A stretch of DNA of 20,143 nucleotides from Acanthaster planci (GCF_001949145.1 NW_019091375.1:3231218-3251360), one strand, 5' to 3'; counted from the stretch's first letter, positions 10,598 through 20,143 are shown. Translations and numbers: made by a program. The notes: generated by a model not told the origin, from the letters alone.

Positions 10598-12470
10598 TCG
10601 AAGCACAGGTTCAACTACCTGTAGATTTTTGTTTTCATCAAAATTAAAATTTTTGATGTCATGTCACCAAAACAATTTTTTTATTTTTTTTGCTGTTAGA
10701 ATGTATTTTTCAAGGTAATTGGTGAAAATTTACTTGTTGTTACTTGTGATTTTTACTTGTTATAATAAATAATTTTAGTAAGATGTCCCATCATCTTTGC
10801 TTTCAGGCTATCAATTTATAATGGATTAAAATGTGCAATTTTTCAAATACATTTTCATAATTAGTGCAAAAGTAAACAGGTGAAATTTGTCGCAAATTAA
10901 TATTTTGTACTTGGACTGATGATGTTTCAAAGTATTTTTGTCCAGTTGAAATATTTAACAAGAATCTGTCATAACAGAGATCTTTGTCAATACACACATG
11001 GAGATTTTTTTAACTTAAAACTAATAATTAAATATCGAAATTAAAATGAGGTTCAGTACGTGTTTGAGGGATGTATTTGGAAAATGTGCCATTTCCAATA
11101 CAACTGAACTATTTCTGATTCTGTTGTTTTTAGTTTTGTATTCTTTAATTTGTATTTCCAGCAGGATTCAGTGACACATGTAGCATGAAAGGAAAACAGT
11201 GTCAATCAAGGCTAATCAATCAGAACTGCTTTTTAGTTACTAAACATGCAGTGTAAACTTTGAACGATTAGACTCGGGACTGCCAATATTTCTCTGTCCA
11301 GTCTTATTCCAAGATGGGTCTATGCACCTCAAGTACAGTGAGTGTGGACTACAGAACATGCTTTCCTCATTGTGAATCGTCAACATTTCTATAGTCCCAG
11401 ACTTTGGAGCACATCAGTCTCCAAATAGTTAAGAACAATGCAAATCCCAAAATTGGCTGTTTTCTGCTAAAATGATGTGCGCAGTGGACTCTGTACATGT
11501 GTGCAAAAACAGCATGATGTTCAGAGGGACCCATGAAGTTGTCATGTGGCATTTATACCCATGTACATGTCATGCATGCATATTGAGTGTGCAGGGCAGT
11601 TCATCTTGCAACACCAAACTTTAATTTCTAGTCATTGTTCCATCATTCCACAGCTATTCTGCTAGAAATGTATTCAATCATCTTAAAATGATCTTTGTTT
11701 TTGGTCTGGTAGATTTGGAACATAAGATATGTGTAGTAGTCAACCATTTGAGTCCTAATTGATGCAGAATTTATTTTTGAAACATATATATTTGGGAAAA
11801 TATGCATACAGACTTGAAAAGTTAATAATCACTGGTCACATTGGATTCAATTGTGATCATATAGTATTGGAAATGCATTGAATTTTTATCCCCTACAAAA
11901 ATGAGGAATTGAAAACCTGCATGTAAGAACAACCCCCTCTTCGTGTTTTAATAGAATAGTATACATGTATGTAAAAAGACACGGCAGGATCTCCAAGACT
12001 CAATTGAAAAAGAAAATTAAACCAGGCATGAAACATGCATTCCATTTAAGATTTGTAAATGCCTGACGAGTAATGCATTTTGCACATACTGTTGTAACCA
12101 AGGCAAAGCTGTCTTTCAAATGCCGGTTGTAATCATCAGTTTTCAAACGCATGTATGGAAGATGGCTCCCACTTGGTTCCAGAGATGAAGATTTCGGTGC
12201 CACCTACAGCCAAAACTTTCAGATAAAGCCTTTGCCTTGAGTTGAACAAGGTTAAGAGGTCATGCCGTGTGGTTTATAAGCAACAGTTTTTTGGAAGATT
12301 TGGAACAAAAATTTGCCAAATTTGAGGAATATGGTCCGGACAACTTGAAAGCCAAAACTCAAACTCTTACAAACTCATCGAGTTCATAAGTTGCAGCAAG
12401 TTTTCCCTGAGGATCCCTTATATCTCATTGAAAGTTTCTGTGAACATTTACATGTTATTGAGAACAAGAT
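10598..12470. other. Non-coding AT-rich interval
   Basis: No open frame above about 67 codons and no recognised motif. There are homopolymer T runs and repeated TTACTTGTT words near 10730-10765. Confidence 0.45.
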
Positions 12471-12536
12471 ACGTACATGTAAGTGTATACATGTATGTAC
12501 GTGAATACATGTACACATGTACTGTACATGTACATC
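12471..12536. repeat. ACATGTAC-rich satellite-like block
   Basis: Dense overlapping copies of the self-complementary word ACATGT/TACATGTA, interspersed with GTACGT. The same word recurs widely in the window (7495, 11950, 14765, 17822, 19636, 19880). It is a species-typical simple repeat rather than a regulatory site. Confidence 0.7.
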
Positions 12537-14461
12537 CATATTATGTAAAGATATCAGTAGATAACGCTGAAATAATAATCATGGAACATTTCTCCTTTGA
12601 AAGTTGACATTGCAAACATTGTACACTGTTCATAAAATGTACTTTGTGCACAGGTTGGAAAACCTACAGTATTTGAGACAAATATAATCGTAATTGTTTG
12701 GTAGGTTGTAGAGTTGTATACATACATGTATTTATGGACTGTATGATTCCATTTTGTTGATTGATTGGATAATACCTTGGGCATACATGTTACGGACAAA
12801 TTAATGAAAACATTGTCAATATTTAGTATGTTATGAGGTTTGGAAATGAATCTTGGATTTTTTCTAGAGGGACTGATGAAAACTTTAATAAAATTAATGA
12901 ACACTCAGTAAAATAATTGGCTTTGACAGTGTGAGGAATATCTATGTAAAGAATCTAAGAATTTGTTAAATCTTTCCAGAACAGAAGTTTTCATATTTTA
13001 GGTGATTTTGTTATAAAATGTATTTTAGTTTAAAATAGTGATTTTGAATTATTGTTGTACATGTCCAAGTGTTGCAGTTAAGTGACAATTTAACTTAGGG
13101 ATTTTTAAGTATTGTTATGGAAAATTACAATGTATGTAAGAATTATCAATCTGTTTTACTATTTTTTTTGGCCTACTGTGATGGACAAGTGAATTATATT
13201 ACAAATTGAAAAGATAAAAAGACCTCATTTTATGCCTGGTTTAATTTGTACAATGGTTTTGAATAGAAATATCTTGTGCAAAATCCGTTATTTGTGAACT
13301 CTTCTGAAATCTCTAAAAGCCTGCACAAACTGTGAGTGCAGAAAGTTCACCATGAAACCAGGATGCTTGAAGCGTGGAAAAAGTTTCACAACACTCCATG
13401 CATGCTTGCAGCATGCATTTATATTTTCTTCCCTAATTGCAAATCAAGACACTGGTACAAATGCGGTTCAATTTGTCTCCCCTCACAAAATTTCTAAAAT
13501 CAGCTACAAATGGTGTAATTCAACAAGAATTGGAAGCCTTTACAGAGTACCGAAGTGAATACGTCACGCGCACAATTACTGTGTAAAAGGCATGAGCACG
13601 TGAACCAGCCATGAACCAACACGCGCGCGTACTCCATTCCTTTGCACTGCACTTTCTGGTTCATAGTGACATCACACTTCGGTATTCTATTGTGGTGGTA
13701 CAACACTTGCGGACAGGTGGTACGCATGTGTTATGTGCCTCTTCAACCAATATGCCCCGAGCTTTAAGTGCGCCCCATTGGCAAAAGAAAGACAGGTGGT
13801 TACAAGCAGGTTCTTGCGTGCGTTGTGTGTGTACAGAAAGACCATACAAGCTGGAATAAATTAGTTACGCATACTCAGCGTGCTTCGTGTCAAACACATC
13901 CATGTATATACTTGCGCGCCTTGTGGCGTGCTGGAGCAGATAGAGCCTGAAAATAAAAGGTGACATAGCCTATTTATGTGATTGGTCCGAAGCAGTCAAT
14001 TGCTGATACACTGTACTAATGTTGTTATCTTCTTTCTACGTGTAATGTTTTCTGAGCAGAGTTCCCCTTCCAAAGGAATTATGCCCTATACCGCAAATAA
14101 CAAGTTTAAAAAATGCTTGGGGGTGGCACACAACAGATTGGCAGAAACATGACCGGGGGGGATACACGGTACACAAAAGATTTGATGTCCGTTGGTCAAA
14201 TACAGGTTTGCAAAAATCCAGCTTAGTAACTAACAAGCTTAGTAACTTAAAATAAAAGACATACATTCAATCAAAATGCCAACAACATGCAAAACCTATT
14301 CTGAACCTGTGAACGAAAAAAGTCAACTTCGATTTTACAGAATTGCTGACTACAAGGAATTGTAAAAAAAGCAGAGTAGTCAGAACTTACGTGACCAAGA
14401 AAAGGTTTGAAAAATATATGAAGAATACAGTGAACAGAAATAAAAGAAATGAAATACACTT
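12537..14461. other. Non-coding interval with a CpG-denser part at about 13555-13960
   Basis: The left part is very AT-rich, and a 116-codon minus-strand open frame (12554-12904) looks like chance. From about 13555 to 13960 the sequence has many more CpG (ACGTCACGCGCAC, ACGCGCGCGT, TTGCGCGCC), short frames on both strands, and no recognisable protein. It might be regulatory; there is no direct support. A perfect ATGCATGC/GCATGCAT hairpin lies at about 13398-13418. Confidence 0.4.
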
Positions 14462-14906
14462 GACGTACAGAAGGCTCGATTTACCAGGTGCCTGTATGGA
14501 CCAGTGCATGTAGATTTTTGCTTGTGCACGCAGCTGTTTCACTGACCATGCACGACCTGCATGTAACTTTTTAACCACCAAAATACTCATTTCCCGCATA
14601 TACAGTATTTACCAATAAGTGAGAATAAGTATAAATTTGTTGAATTCTCGACCAGATAGTGTACAAACGTGTTATTTCTTTCTCCCATTCCTCGCAGCAG
14701 ATTCATAATACATATACTGTACACTCCTAACCTTACGTGTATCTTTAGCTTATAATGCTTAAATTGCTACATGTATATACAGGAATATGCGCTATCGGTA
14801 TGTACAAAATTATGGTACATGTAGGTTTTTCCTGGTGCATGTAGGTTTTTGGTCAACGTGCACTAGTGCATGCCACTTTTTTTGTAAATCGAGCCCTGGA
14901 CGTACA
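14462..14906. mobile_element. Non-autonomous hAT-like element (MITE) with 8-bp target-site duplication
   Basis: The 8-bp direct repeat GACGTACA occurs at 14462-14469 and 14899-14906. It brackets a 429-bp element (14470-14898) whose left end GAAGGCTCGATTTAC is the inverted match, 13 of 15 bases, of its right end (read inward, CAGGGCTCGATTTAC). An 8-bp duplication and a CAGGG terminus are hallmarks of the hAT superfamily. No transposase is encoded inside, so it would have been mobilised in trans. Subterminal copies of GTGCATGTAGRTTTTT occur at 14504-14519 and 14835-14850, with a partial copy at 14817-14830. It sits 72 bp beyond the piggyBac stop codon and is a separate, independent insertion. 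Confidence 0.82.
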
Positions 14907-14977
14907 TTAAATCAAAACTGGAACGATATGGAAACTATCGACTGGAAAAGTTCTGCAAGATGTGTTGGCTTAAGTGT

Positions 14978-16507
14978 TCATTCTCTTGACTGGCACTCAA
15001 CACAGGTAATGACCGTCGTCTTGCGACTGTCACTGTGTACCAAGCAAGCAAAGTGATCACATTCACTGCACCGACGTCTTGTTTTCCTCTTGTCCCCACG
15101 GGGACAAAAGTCACATGCTCGCTGTGGTAGCAATTGATGGAGTCCAACGGGTGCCTTGGGTGCGTACTGGACATTGAATCCTGCGACCTCCATGGCTTTC
15201 AGGGTAGTCTTGTGTAGTCGCTGGGGCTGGGCTAGGCGCAACATCACCTGTTGGTTGACCAAGGCCATGAGGAGCTGGTGAATGAAGTCGTGGCGGGTTT
15301 TTTGCTCACCACGCAGATTGGGGTGCAACTGGAGGTAGAGGACGAAGCTGTTGATAACAGCACAGTTCAAAAGGTGATAAAATACCACCATGGGCCAGCG
15401 TCTGGTGATGCGAGCACAGTTGTAGAGGGAGCACATTTGATCCACTGTGTCCACGCCGCCCTTGGTGGCATTGTAGTAGGTGATGATCTCTGGTTTCATG
15501 GAGGTGGGGTTTGTTGCAGCGTCATGATGCAGAGACGACAGGAGCAAGACGTTCTTTTTGGGCTTGGGCACAAATGAAACCAGTGTCGATGTTTGCGTGA
15601 ACAGAAATTGTGATGATTTCACTGGCCGGGTCTGTGTATTCTCCTTCCGTATTTCCTTAGGAACCTCATGGCGATTGCCTCTGATCGTTCCCACCAGTGT
15701 CATGTTCACTGTGTAAAGATAATCGGATAGGTCCTTACTGACAAAAAAATGGTCAGCAGTAATATTCCGACCTGTACCGAACAATGGCTCCGCAAGTTCC
15801 TTTACAACTTGGGACCCCAGTTGGCGTCCTGTCCGTGAGACTCTCTTTCCGATGTAGGGTTGGATGTTGCATATGTAGCGGTATTTGCTGTCTACAGATA
15901 CCCAGAACTTCAGTCCGTATTTTGACGGTTTTCTCGGCATGTACTGTCGAAAAGAGCAGCGTCCCCGAAATGCTACAAGCTGTTCATCAATGGTGATGTT
16001 TTCAGAGGGGTTGAAGTACTGGCGACAGGCATGAGCAAAAAGTTCAAAAACTTCTCTGATGGGAGCAAACTTGTCCGTAGCTTTCCTTTGACTCCGGGTT
16101 GCCTTGTCATCAAATCTCAGCATAGTTATAATGTCTTGAAATCGCTTGCCGCTCATGGTCGCTTGGCATAGCGGTCTGCCGAAGACCCCTTGTCTCCAGA
16201 AAGAGCGCACTCTTTCATGCCCGGATTTTGTCAGTCCCAGGTAGAGCAGGAGACCCAAGACAGACTGCAGCTCCATCAGTGCCACATTCACCCACTGCCT
16301 CCCTCTCTTCATTGCCCCTTGGGCATTGGTATGTTGCAGGATTATCTGCAACATGGCAGCAGGAAAGAACAACTGGAAAAGCTCCAATGGTGTTGTTGCT
16401 TGACCAATATTTTTGGGGCCAGCTGTCTGGGTTAGTATGTTGGGCCTTGCCGCTCGTCCAGCTGGTTTTGGATCCGTGTCCCAAATGGTTCCATCTGGTG
16501 ATATCAT
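14978..16507 (-). CDS. piggyBac-type transposase, catalytic core and C-terminal cysteine-rich domain
   Basis: A DDE-type cut-and-paste transposase of the piggyBac superfamily, whose members act at TTAA sites. About 509 codons are open. The DDD triad is intact: D174 in ITIDEQL, D252 in NITADHFF and D353 in KGGVDTVDQM (with D356). The block RGRCSFRQYMPRKPSKYG after the first Asp is classic for the family. The C-terminus (residues 465-505) is a complete cysteine-rich zinc-binding domain (C465, C468, C480, C483, C488, H491, C502, C505) used in the family for binding transposon ends. The first Met is not the real start: the same frame stays open upstream through a PPPPAQ-repeat stretch to about 16620, and the acidic N-terminus lies in another phase. 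The gene is GC-richer than its surroundings. No TTAA-flanked CCC… termini were found nearby. The family call is certain; activity is unknown. Confidence 0.93.
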   Translation of the reverse strand: MISPDGTIWDTDPKPAGRAARPNILTQTAGPKNIGQATTPLELFQLFFPAAMLQIILQHTNAQGAMKRGRQWVNVALMELQSVLGLLLYLGLTKSGHERVRSFWRQGVFGRPLCQATMSGKRFQDIITMLRFDDKATRSQRKATDKFAPIREVFELFAHACRQYFNPSENITIDEQLVAFRGRCSFRQYMPRKPSKYGLKFWVSVDSKYRYICNIQPYIGKRVSRTGRQLGSQVVKELAEPLFGTGRNITADHFFVSKDLSDYLYTVNMTLVGTIRGNRHEVPKEIRKENTQTRPVKSSQFLFTQTSTLVSFVPKPKKNVLLLSSLHHDAATNPTSMKPEIITYYNATKGGVDTVDQMCSLYNCARITRRWPMVVFYHLLNCAVINSFVLYLQLHPNLRGEQKTRHDFIHQLLMALVNQQVMLRLAQPQRLHKTTLKAMEVAGFNVQYAPKAPVGLHQLLPQRACDFCPRGDKRKTRRRCSECDHFACLVHSDSRKTTVITCVECQSRE

Positions 16508-16908
16508 TTGTGTTGGCTGGGCTGGTGGGGGTGGCTGGGCTGGCGGGGGTGGCTGGCCTGGTGGCTGGGCTGCACGGCCCCGGCCCCGAGGACGGCCCGA
16601 CGGCCACGCAAAGGGGTGGCAGGGGCCAAGGGGGCGGCAGAGGGAGGCGCTTGCGCTGGCTGAGGAACTGGCGGTTGTCCTCGTCCTTCAGGAGGAATGT
16701 TCGCCGAATATGTGGGACGTTTCTTTCTAGGTTGAGATTTCACATCGGAGTCCTCACTGTCGGTGTCCAGGGTGATGTCGCTCTCACTCGAATAGCTAGG
16801 GGCTTCAGAGCTACTTTCTTCCGAAGAGGAGCCGCTGGAATTATCTGAATCTTCGTCAAAAATACCTTCTAGTGCAGGAGCACTGGATATCTTATTTACG
16901 GAAGCCAT
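16504..16908 (-). CDS. piggyBac-type transposase, acidic N-terminal tail (separated by one frame break)
   Basis: Starts at an ATG (16908) in good context (TTAGCATGG). An in-frame ATG at 17034 would add 42 residues of no obvious character, so 16908 is preferred. The product begins MASVNKISSAPALEGIFDED, followed by a Ser/Glu/Asp-rich stretch, then a basic KKRP patch and a Pro/Ala-rich region, a layout usual for piggyBac N-termini. The natural hand-off to the catalytic frame is at about 16585-16610, in a GC-rich Arg/Gly/Pro stretch: this frame reads PLRGRRA, whereas the core frame reads GRPRGRGRAAQPP. A single-base difference would explain the break. Beyond it this frame runs through a repetitive tail and stops at 16504-16506. 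Whether the break is real, an assembly error or a polymorphism cannot be told from one sequence. Confidence 0.75.
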   Translation of the reverse strand: MASVNKISSAPALEGIFDEDSDNSSGSSSEESSSEAPSYSSESDITLDTDSEDSDVKSQPRKKRPTYSANIPPEGRGQPPVPQPAQAPPSAAPLAPATPLRGRRAVLGAGAVQPSHQASHPRQPSHPHQPSQHK

Positions 16909-17034
16909 GCTAACACCAGATCTGAATACTTTACAACATGCATGATGTAGGCCACGCGTCAGCTGAACCTCTGAATTCTTTCTTTTCGTTCCAGCAACTG
17001 CGGGAATAGATTTTCTGAACAGAATCAAGTACAT

Positions 17035-17484
17035 TAATTACCAGAAATAACAAATGCAAAAATTTTCCACGTGCTATCCAGCAGTTTTTTAATAATTAGG
17101 GTAGAAAGAGTGAACTATTTTGCCGTCGGGGAAGCTGCGTGTGCGAAATTCGCCACGTTTAAAAATCGTTCGCGATTGAAATAATACGACCACTTGATGT
17201 AAATTGTCCAATCCGAGACTGGGACGAAGGTCATGGGTCACACAAAGCAGGGCACAAGGCTGTTTTCCAATACTCAACTTAGTCTCCGTCCCAGGCTTCG
17301 TTCCCAAAACCGTTTAAATTACATTGGATTACTGTAATTTTTGGATTTCTTGCATCTTATTTGATGTTCTGTGGCACTATCAGACTGATTACTGCACTTA
17401 CAGCTTCAAAGTCAGCTATTAAAAAAAAGTTGAAGCTTAAACGGAGCCGAATTGAGTATTGGAAAACGGCCAAATCAGTAAACA
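17035..17484. promoter_or_regulatory. CpG-dense intergenic interval between head-to-head genes
   Basis: About ten CpG fall within some 70 bases near 17120-17190, far above the surrounding density, and CpG richness continues into the plus-strand open frame at 17485. The interval lies between the piggyBac start (minus) and that frame (plus), so it could be a bidirectional or gene-start CpG island. A small imperfect foldback (CTGGGACG-type arms at about 17217 and 17290) is present. No TATA box is convincing. This is composition-based only. Confidence 0.4.
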
Positions 17485-17741
17485 TGGCGACCTTCAGCGA
17501 TGCAGACGATATGTGCATCAACGCCGACGAAATTCAGATGTTTAATGCATGTAGAATCGGTCAAATTCTAAAGAGTAAAATCCCTTACGAATGTCTGATG
17601 GAGAAAGTTCACTTCATGTGCAAAAATAAGGGCTTGATTTATGCGGCAGAGATCGCGAAATCACCGAAAAAACGAGCGCGATGGGCAACACGCGATCTGC
17701 ACAGACAATGCCTGTCATTGCCTGTGTGGCGAAGCATATGA
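17485..17741 (+). CDS. Hypothetical protein, possible first exon
   Basis: An ATG in strong context (GTAAACATGGCG) begins an 85-codon open frame, MATFSDADDMCINADEIQ…, ending …LSLPVWRSI. The same frame is open upstream to about 17361. The composition is protein-like: four Cys, mixed charged residues, a basic patch SPKKRARW, and no low complexity. It matches no family I recognise. CpG density and codon variety contrast with the AT-rich non-coding DNA elsewhere, which argues for real coding. The frame may run to its own stop or splice earlier (weak GT sites at about 17729). Two exon-like stretches follow downstream on the same strand. It might alternatively be part of another transposon. Confidence 0.4.
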
Positions 17742-17830
17742 ATTAGGCTACGTCACGTGTTCTACAGGTGTAGGCCTACAGGTACAGAGGTTTTCACGAG
17801 ACATGCTTGAGTAATAAGTAGTACATGTAG

Positions 17831-17947
17831 TACTGGCGTTTTAAACGCCCAAATGCTGCTAGAAAACGAAAGTTACACGAAGATTCTCCCTCTGAAACTC
17901 CATCTTCTCCTAACTCAGACTTAAACTCTGGCACGTCTGGGCTGTGA
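17831..17947 (+). CDS. Exon-like open stretch, Ser/Pro-rich C-terminus
   Basis: After a CATGTAG that could be a splice acceptor, a 38-codon frame reads YWRFKRPNAARKRKLHEDSP and continues through a Ser/Pro/Glu-rich tail to a TGA at 17945. The basic KRK patch followed by Ser/Pro-rich sequence looks like genuine protein, with no recognised domain. The acceptor has a poor pyrimidine tract, and an in-frame TAG lies immediately upstream. It could be a last exon of the gene starting at 17485, or a transposon-derived fragment. Confidence 0.28.
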   Translation, partial: YWRFKRPNAARKRKLHEDSPSETPSSPNSDLNSGTSGL

Positions 17948-18495
17948 ATCAAGATTTTCTTCTAGCATGTCTGGAAGATCTCCAACATTGTTCAAGACTC
18001 TGGCAAAATATGCAAAAAGTGGCATGCATGGTGCATTGCCTTAATTTGAATGCATCATTGAGTAAAGTTGAGCTGTTTGTCACTCGACATGGGAAACGTG
18101 TCAAGGATTAGCTGTTGCAGACAGAAATTTCTGATAGAGGTAAACTGCAATACAATCACATTGTAATCAGGCAAGGGCATGTTGATTGAAGTAGCTTTCA
18201 AAATTTAATAACAGTATTAAAGGTCTATGTTGCTTTTTAATTTTAGCCCATCATGCCCACTATTGAAGCTATCCAAACCTATCCAAACCTTTTAGTATTG
18301 GAAAGTTGAAGTACAGTACATACAGGCAAAATTTGTTGTACTCGTAGTTCGGTACATTTCATGAAGGGCATTGTGCACAGTTGCAATTAAGTGCCCTTAT
18401 ATCTAATCACTATTTTGACTCATTGAATTGTACAAACATAATTGCCTTAGTAAGGCCAAGTCACTCTTTCCTATTTGTCTCTTGCGTTTTCTCAG
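17948..18495. other. Non-coding interval with a 10-bp tandem duplication
   Basis: No open frame of note. CTATCCAAAC is duplicated in tandem at 18269-18288. The interval ends in a pyrimidine-rich splice-acceptor-like tract at 18462-18495. Confidence 0.4.
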
Positions 18496-18726
18496 AATGG
18501 GTTCAAGGGGTGTGATGGGAAAATCTGTTTTGATGACCTGTATAAAAAGTGTTGTTTACTGTCTGATTGTATTGAAGGAGTGAACTTCAGATGGAGCACC
18601 AAGAGGCCTACGAGATGTTCAACAGAGATAGTGATTGATGGCCTCACTCATGAGTATGGCAAAGATTGCACAACTGTTTGTGACAGCGATCAAGAAGCAC
18701 AACAGAACTTACCTTCAATCGCATCG
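18496..18726 (+). CDS. Exon-like open stretch, cysteine-containing, unknown family
   Basis: A strong acceptor (CTTTCCTATTTGTCTCTTGC followed by GTTTTCTCAG) precedes 18496, and a donor-like TCG|GTATGC follows 18726. The 231-bp stretch between is exactly 77 codons and open in phase 0, reading NGFKGCDGKICFDDLYKKCC and ending …QQNLPSIAS. It has seven or more Cys and no recognised fold. The exact multiple of three and the long pyrimidine tract make it the best-formed exon candidate in the window. No partner exon with matching phase is proven, and a competing open frame (from about 18636, MASLMSMAKIAQLF…) overlaps its end. Confidence 0.35.
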
Positions 18727-19619
18727 GTATGCAGAATGCGAAATTAGACCAAAAAAGTGCTCGGACAAAATGTCGTAACACAATCAGTTTTGTTCTGCCA
18801 TTACCCTCTTTTAATCTGCCATATTATATAAAAGCTACAGTTGTAACATGCAGTGTCAGGTGTCGAAATACACCTTTTTCCTGGTCCTACCAGAACCGCA
18901 CACGCAGCCGCAATTTGAGCAGTCCTTGTTCGCGAGCAGGGCTTGACAATTTCTTCTTTTTATTTTAGTTTGCCCAATCTTGCAGGCCTGAAATTACACC
19001 AATTGAGTTCTTAATGGATTTTTCTTGATCAGAGGATTCCAAGGTAATCCCATAAAAGCTGAACTGATACCAAATTTATGCACTGGTACAAGAAATTGCA
19101 GAAGGAGTTGACACTGATCACAAAGATCGTGCGCAAGGGTGCACCAAGCTCAATTGGCTACACGTAGTGCGGCGGGCAGCTGGGTTAGGAAGCTGGATAG
19201 ATGAATTGCTGGATGTGGTTCTGGTAGGCAAAAGTATAGGCCCTACGTATTACAAAACATTCTTAACTTGCCAGTTTTTGTCTGCACTTTCTGTGCTCAG
19301 TCAGGCAGTGATGTCAGGGAAACAGAACTCACTCAAATTAGCTCTGAATTTGCACTGACATATCCCGAGAAACTTGAACTCTGCAAATGGCCTGTTTAAC
19401 ATTTAGGTATGGTTCCCTTATGTCCAAATGATAAAAAAGGCTATTAACAGTGATTATGTAAGTCCTATGTGTTCAGAACAATCCAGTGATTAACTTGCGC
19501 ATATTCATTAACTCCCTGCTGTACCACTAAGCAAGGAAATTATTGTGATGGTAAAAAGGCCTACTCTTGCATTGCCATACAGACAGATTGCCAGTTCTGA
19601 TTAATGCAGTCATGAATCA
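18727..19619. other. Non-coding interval, no gene recognised
   Basis: Short plus-strand frames only (for example 19167-19358, RRAAGLGSWIDELLDVVLVG). These lack motifs and convincing splice sites. Nothing else is recognisable. Confidence 0.4.
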
Positions 19620-20051
19620 AAGTTTGTGTGTACAATGTACATGTATGTCTGGGAGGGTACATCCATGTACCACCAACACATAAATAGTTTCCCCCATGAA
19701 CAGCCACCTGCCCCCCCCCTTAACACTTTCTGTGACCTGAAGGTCCCCACATACTCCCCATTTAGTGAGAACGCAAGGTTGCTGTGCCAATGAATACATG
19801 TGCACATGTACGCTGTATTTGCACGTGTTCAAGTTCTGACACAAGTTTGTATGTGAATGTGTGTGTTTGGGGGGTACATCCATGTACATGTACCACCATT
19901 ATAAATGGTTCCTTCATCAACACCCACGTGCCCAGTCCCTCCACTTTAACATTCAGGTCCCCACATACTCCCCATTTAGTAAGAACCCAAGGATGTTATG
20001 GCACTGAATACATGTACACAAGTATGCCATATTTGTGTTCAAGTTCTGACA
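19620..20051 (+). repeat. Two-copy tandem repeat, unit about 215 bp
   Basis: Copy 1 (19620-19842) and copy 2 (19843-20051) share, in order, AAGTTTGT, GGGTACATCCATGTAC, CCCCACATACTCCCCATTTA, GAATACATGT and CAAGTTCTGACA. Offsets between equivalent landmarks fall from about 223 to 210 bp because of small indels, including the ACATGT-rich part and a C8 run in copy 1. Open frames here on both strands arise from the repeat. Confidence 0.85.
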
Positions 20052-20143
20052 GTTTTAATTTCCATGCATCGGCATATGTAGTGCAGCACTTGTAATAAAT
20101 GTTTTCCTTTTTGCGATGATACAGATGTTCATCAATCAGCACA

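Noticed and set aside
12554-12904. 116-codon minus-strand open frame
   Set aside because: AT-rich composition, no motif, and lies in a region poor in GC and therefore in stop-avoiding constraint; looks like chance.
13611-13859. Overlapping open frames on both strands
   Set aside because: Frames of similar length open on both strands in CpG-richer DNA; no motif or splice support for any of them.
14907-14910. TTAA as the piggyBac target site
   Set aside because: It is not followed by a CCC-type terminus, directly abuts the hAT-like target duplication, and has no partner on the other side of the gene.
15251-16848. Plus-strand open frames opposite the piggyBac gene
   Set aside because: Shadows of the GC-rich transposase coding sequence; products show no family features.
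17769-17850. Palindromes TGTAGGCCTACA and GGCGTTTTAAACGCC
   Set aside because: Short perfect palindromes, the second overlapping a possible exon; no known site matches and chance is likely in this repeat-rich DNA.
1-20143. tRNA, rRNA, CRISPR or bacterial operon features
   Set aside because: No B-box-like GGTTCRA word in a cloverleaf context, no spaced direct-repeat array, and no ribosome binding site or operon layout seen by eye.

Overview
This window looks like animal nuclear DNA, not prokaryotic. It has long stretches without coding potential, intron-like splice signals, abundant ACATGTAC-type satellite sequence, and relics of several eukaryotic transposon classes. The repeat style would suit an invertebrate deuterostome such as an amphioxus, echinoderm or hemichordate. 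That is an impression, not something the sequence proves.

Layout. Positions 1-2362 (minus strand) hold the N-terminal part of a decayed protein-primed family B DNA polymerase of the Maverick/Polinton type, cut by the left window edge. It has an OTU-like Cys motif, zinc-finger-like segments, and ExoI and ExoII motifs, with at least three frame breaks and substitutions in both exonuclease motifs. Positions 2667-14461 are mostly non-coding. They contain an SGNH-hydrolase fragment (6173-6376, minus), a 95-bp tandem duplication (9292-9482), foldback structures (5556-5619, 10511-10597) and an ACATGTAC-rich block (12471-12536). Positions 14462-14906 are a 429-bp non-autonomous hAT-like element with 15-bp inverted termini and an 8-bp target-site duplication. 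Positions 14978-16908 (minus) encode a piggyBac-type transposase whose catalytic triad and cysteine-rich C-terminus are intact, but whose N-terminal tail is separated by one frame break. A CpG-dense interval (about 17100-17480) follows, then a plus-strand open frame with a good start context (17485-17741) and two exon-like stretches (17831-17947, 18496-18726) that may belong to an unrecognised plus-strand gene. The right end (19620-20051) is a two-copy tandem repeat of about 215 bp.

The genes do not form a pathway. The window is best read as an accessory, transposon-populated interval. The polymerase is dead. The piggyBac gene is the best preserved and could be a recent copy or a domesticated gene. 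The three plus-strand exon-like pieces are the only candidates for an ordinary host gene. I found no evidence for a wholly new system. The most informative signals are the decay pattern in the polymerase exonuclease motifs, the precisely bounded hAT-like element, and the near-intact piggyBac gene beside a CpG-rich possible promoter.
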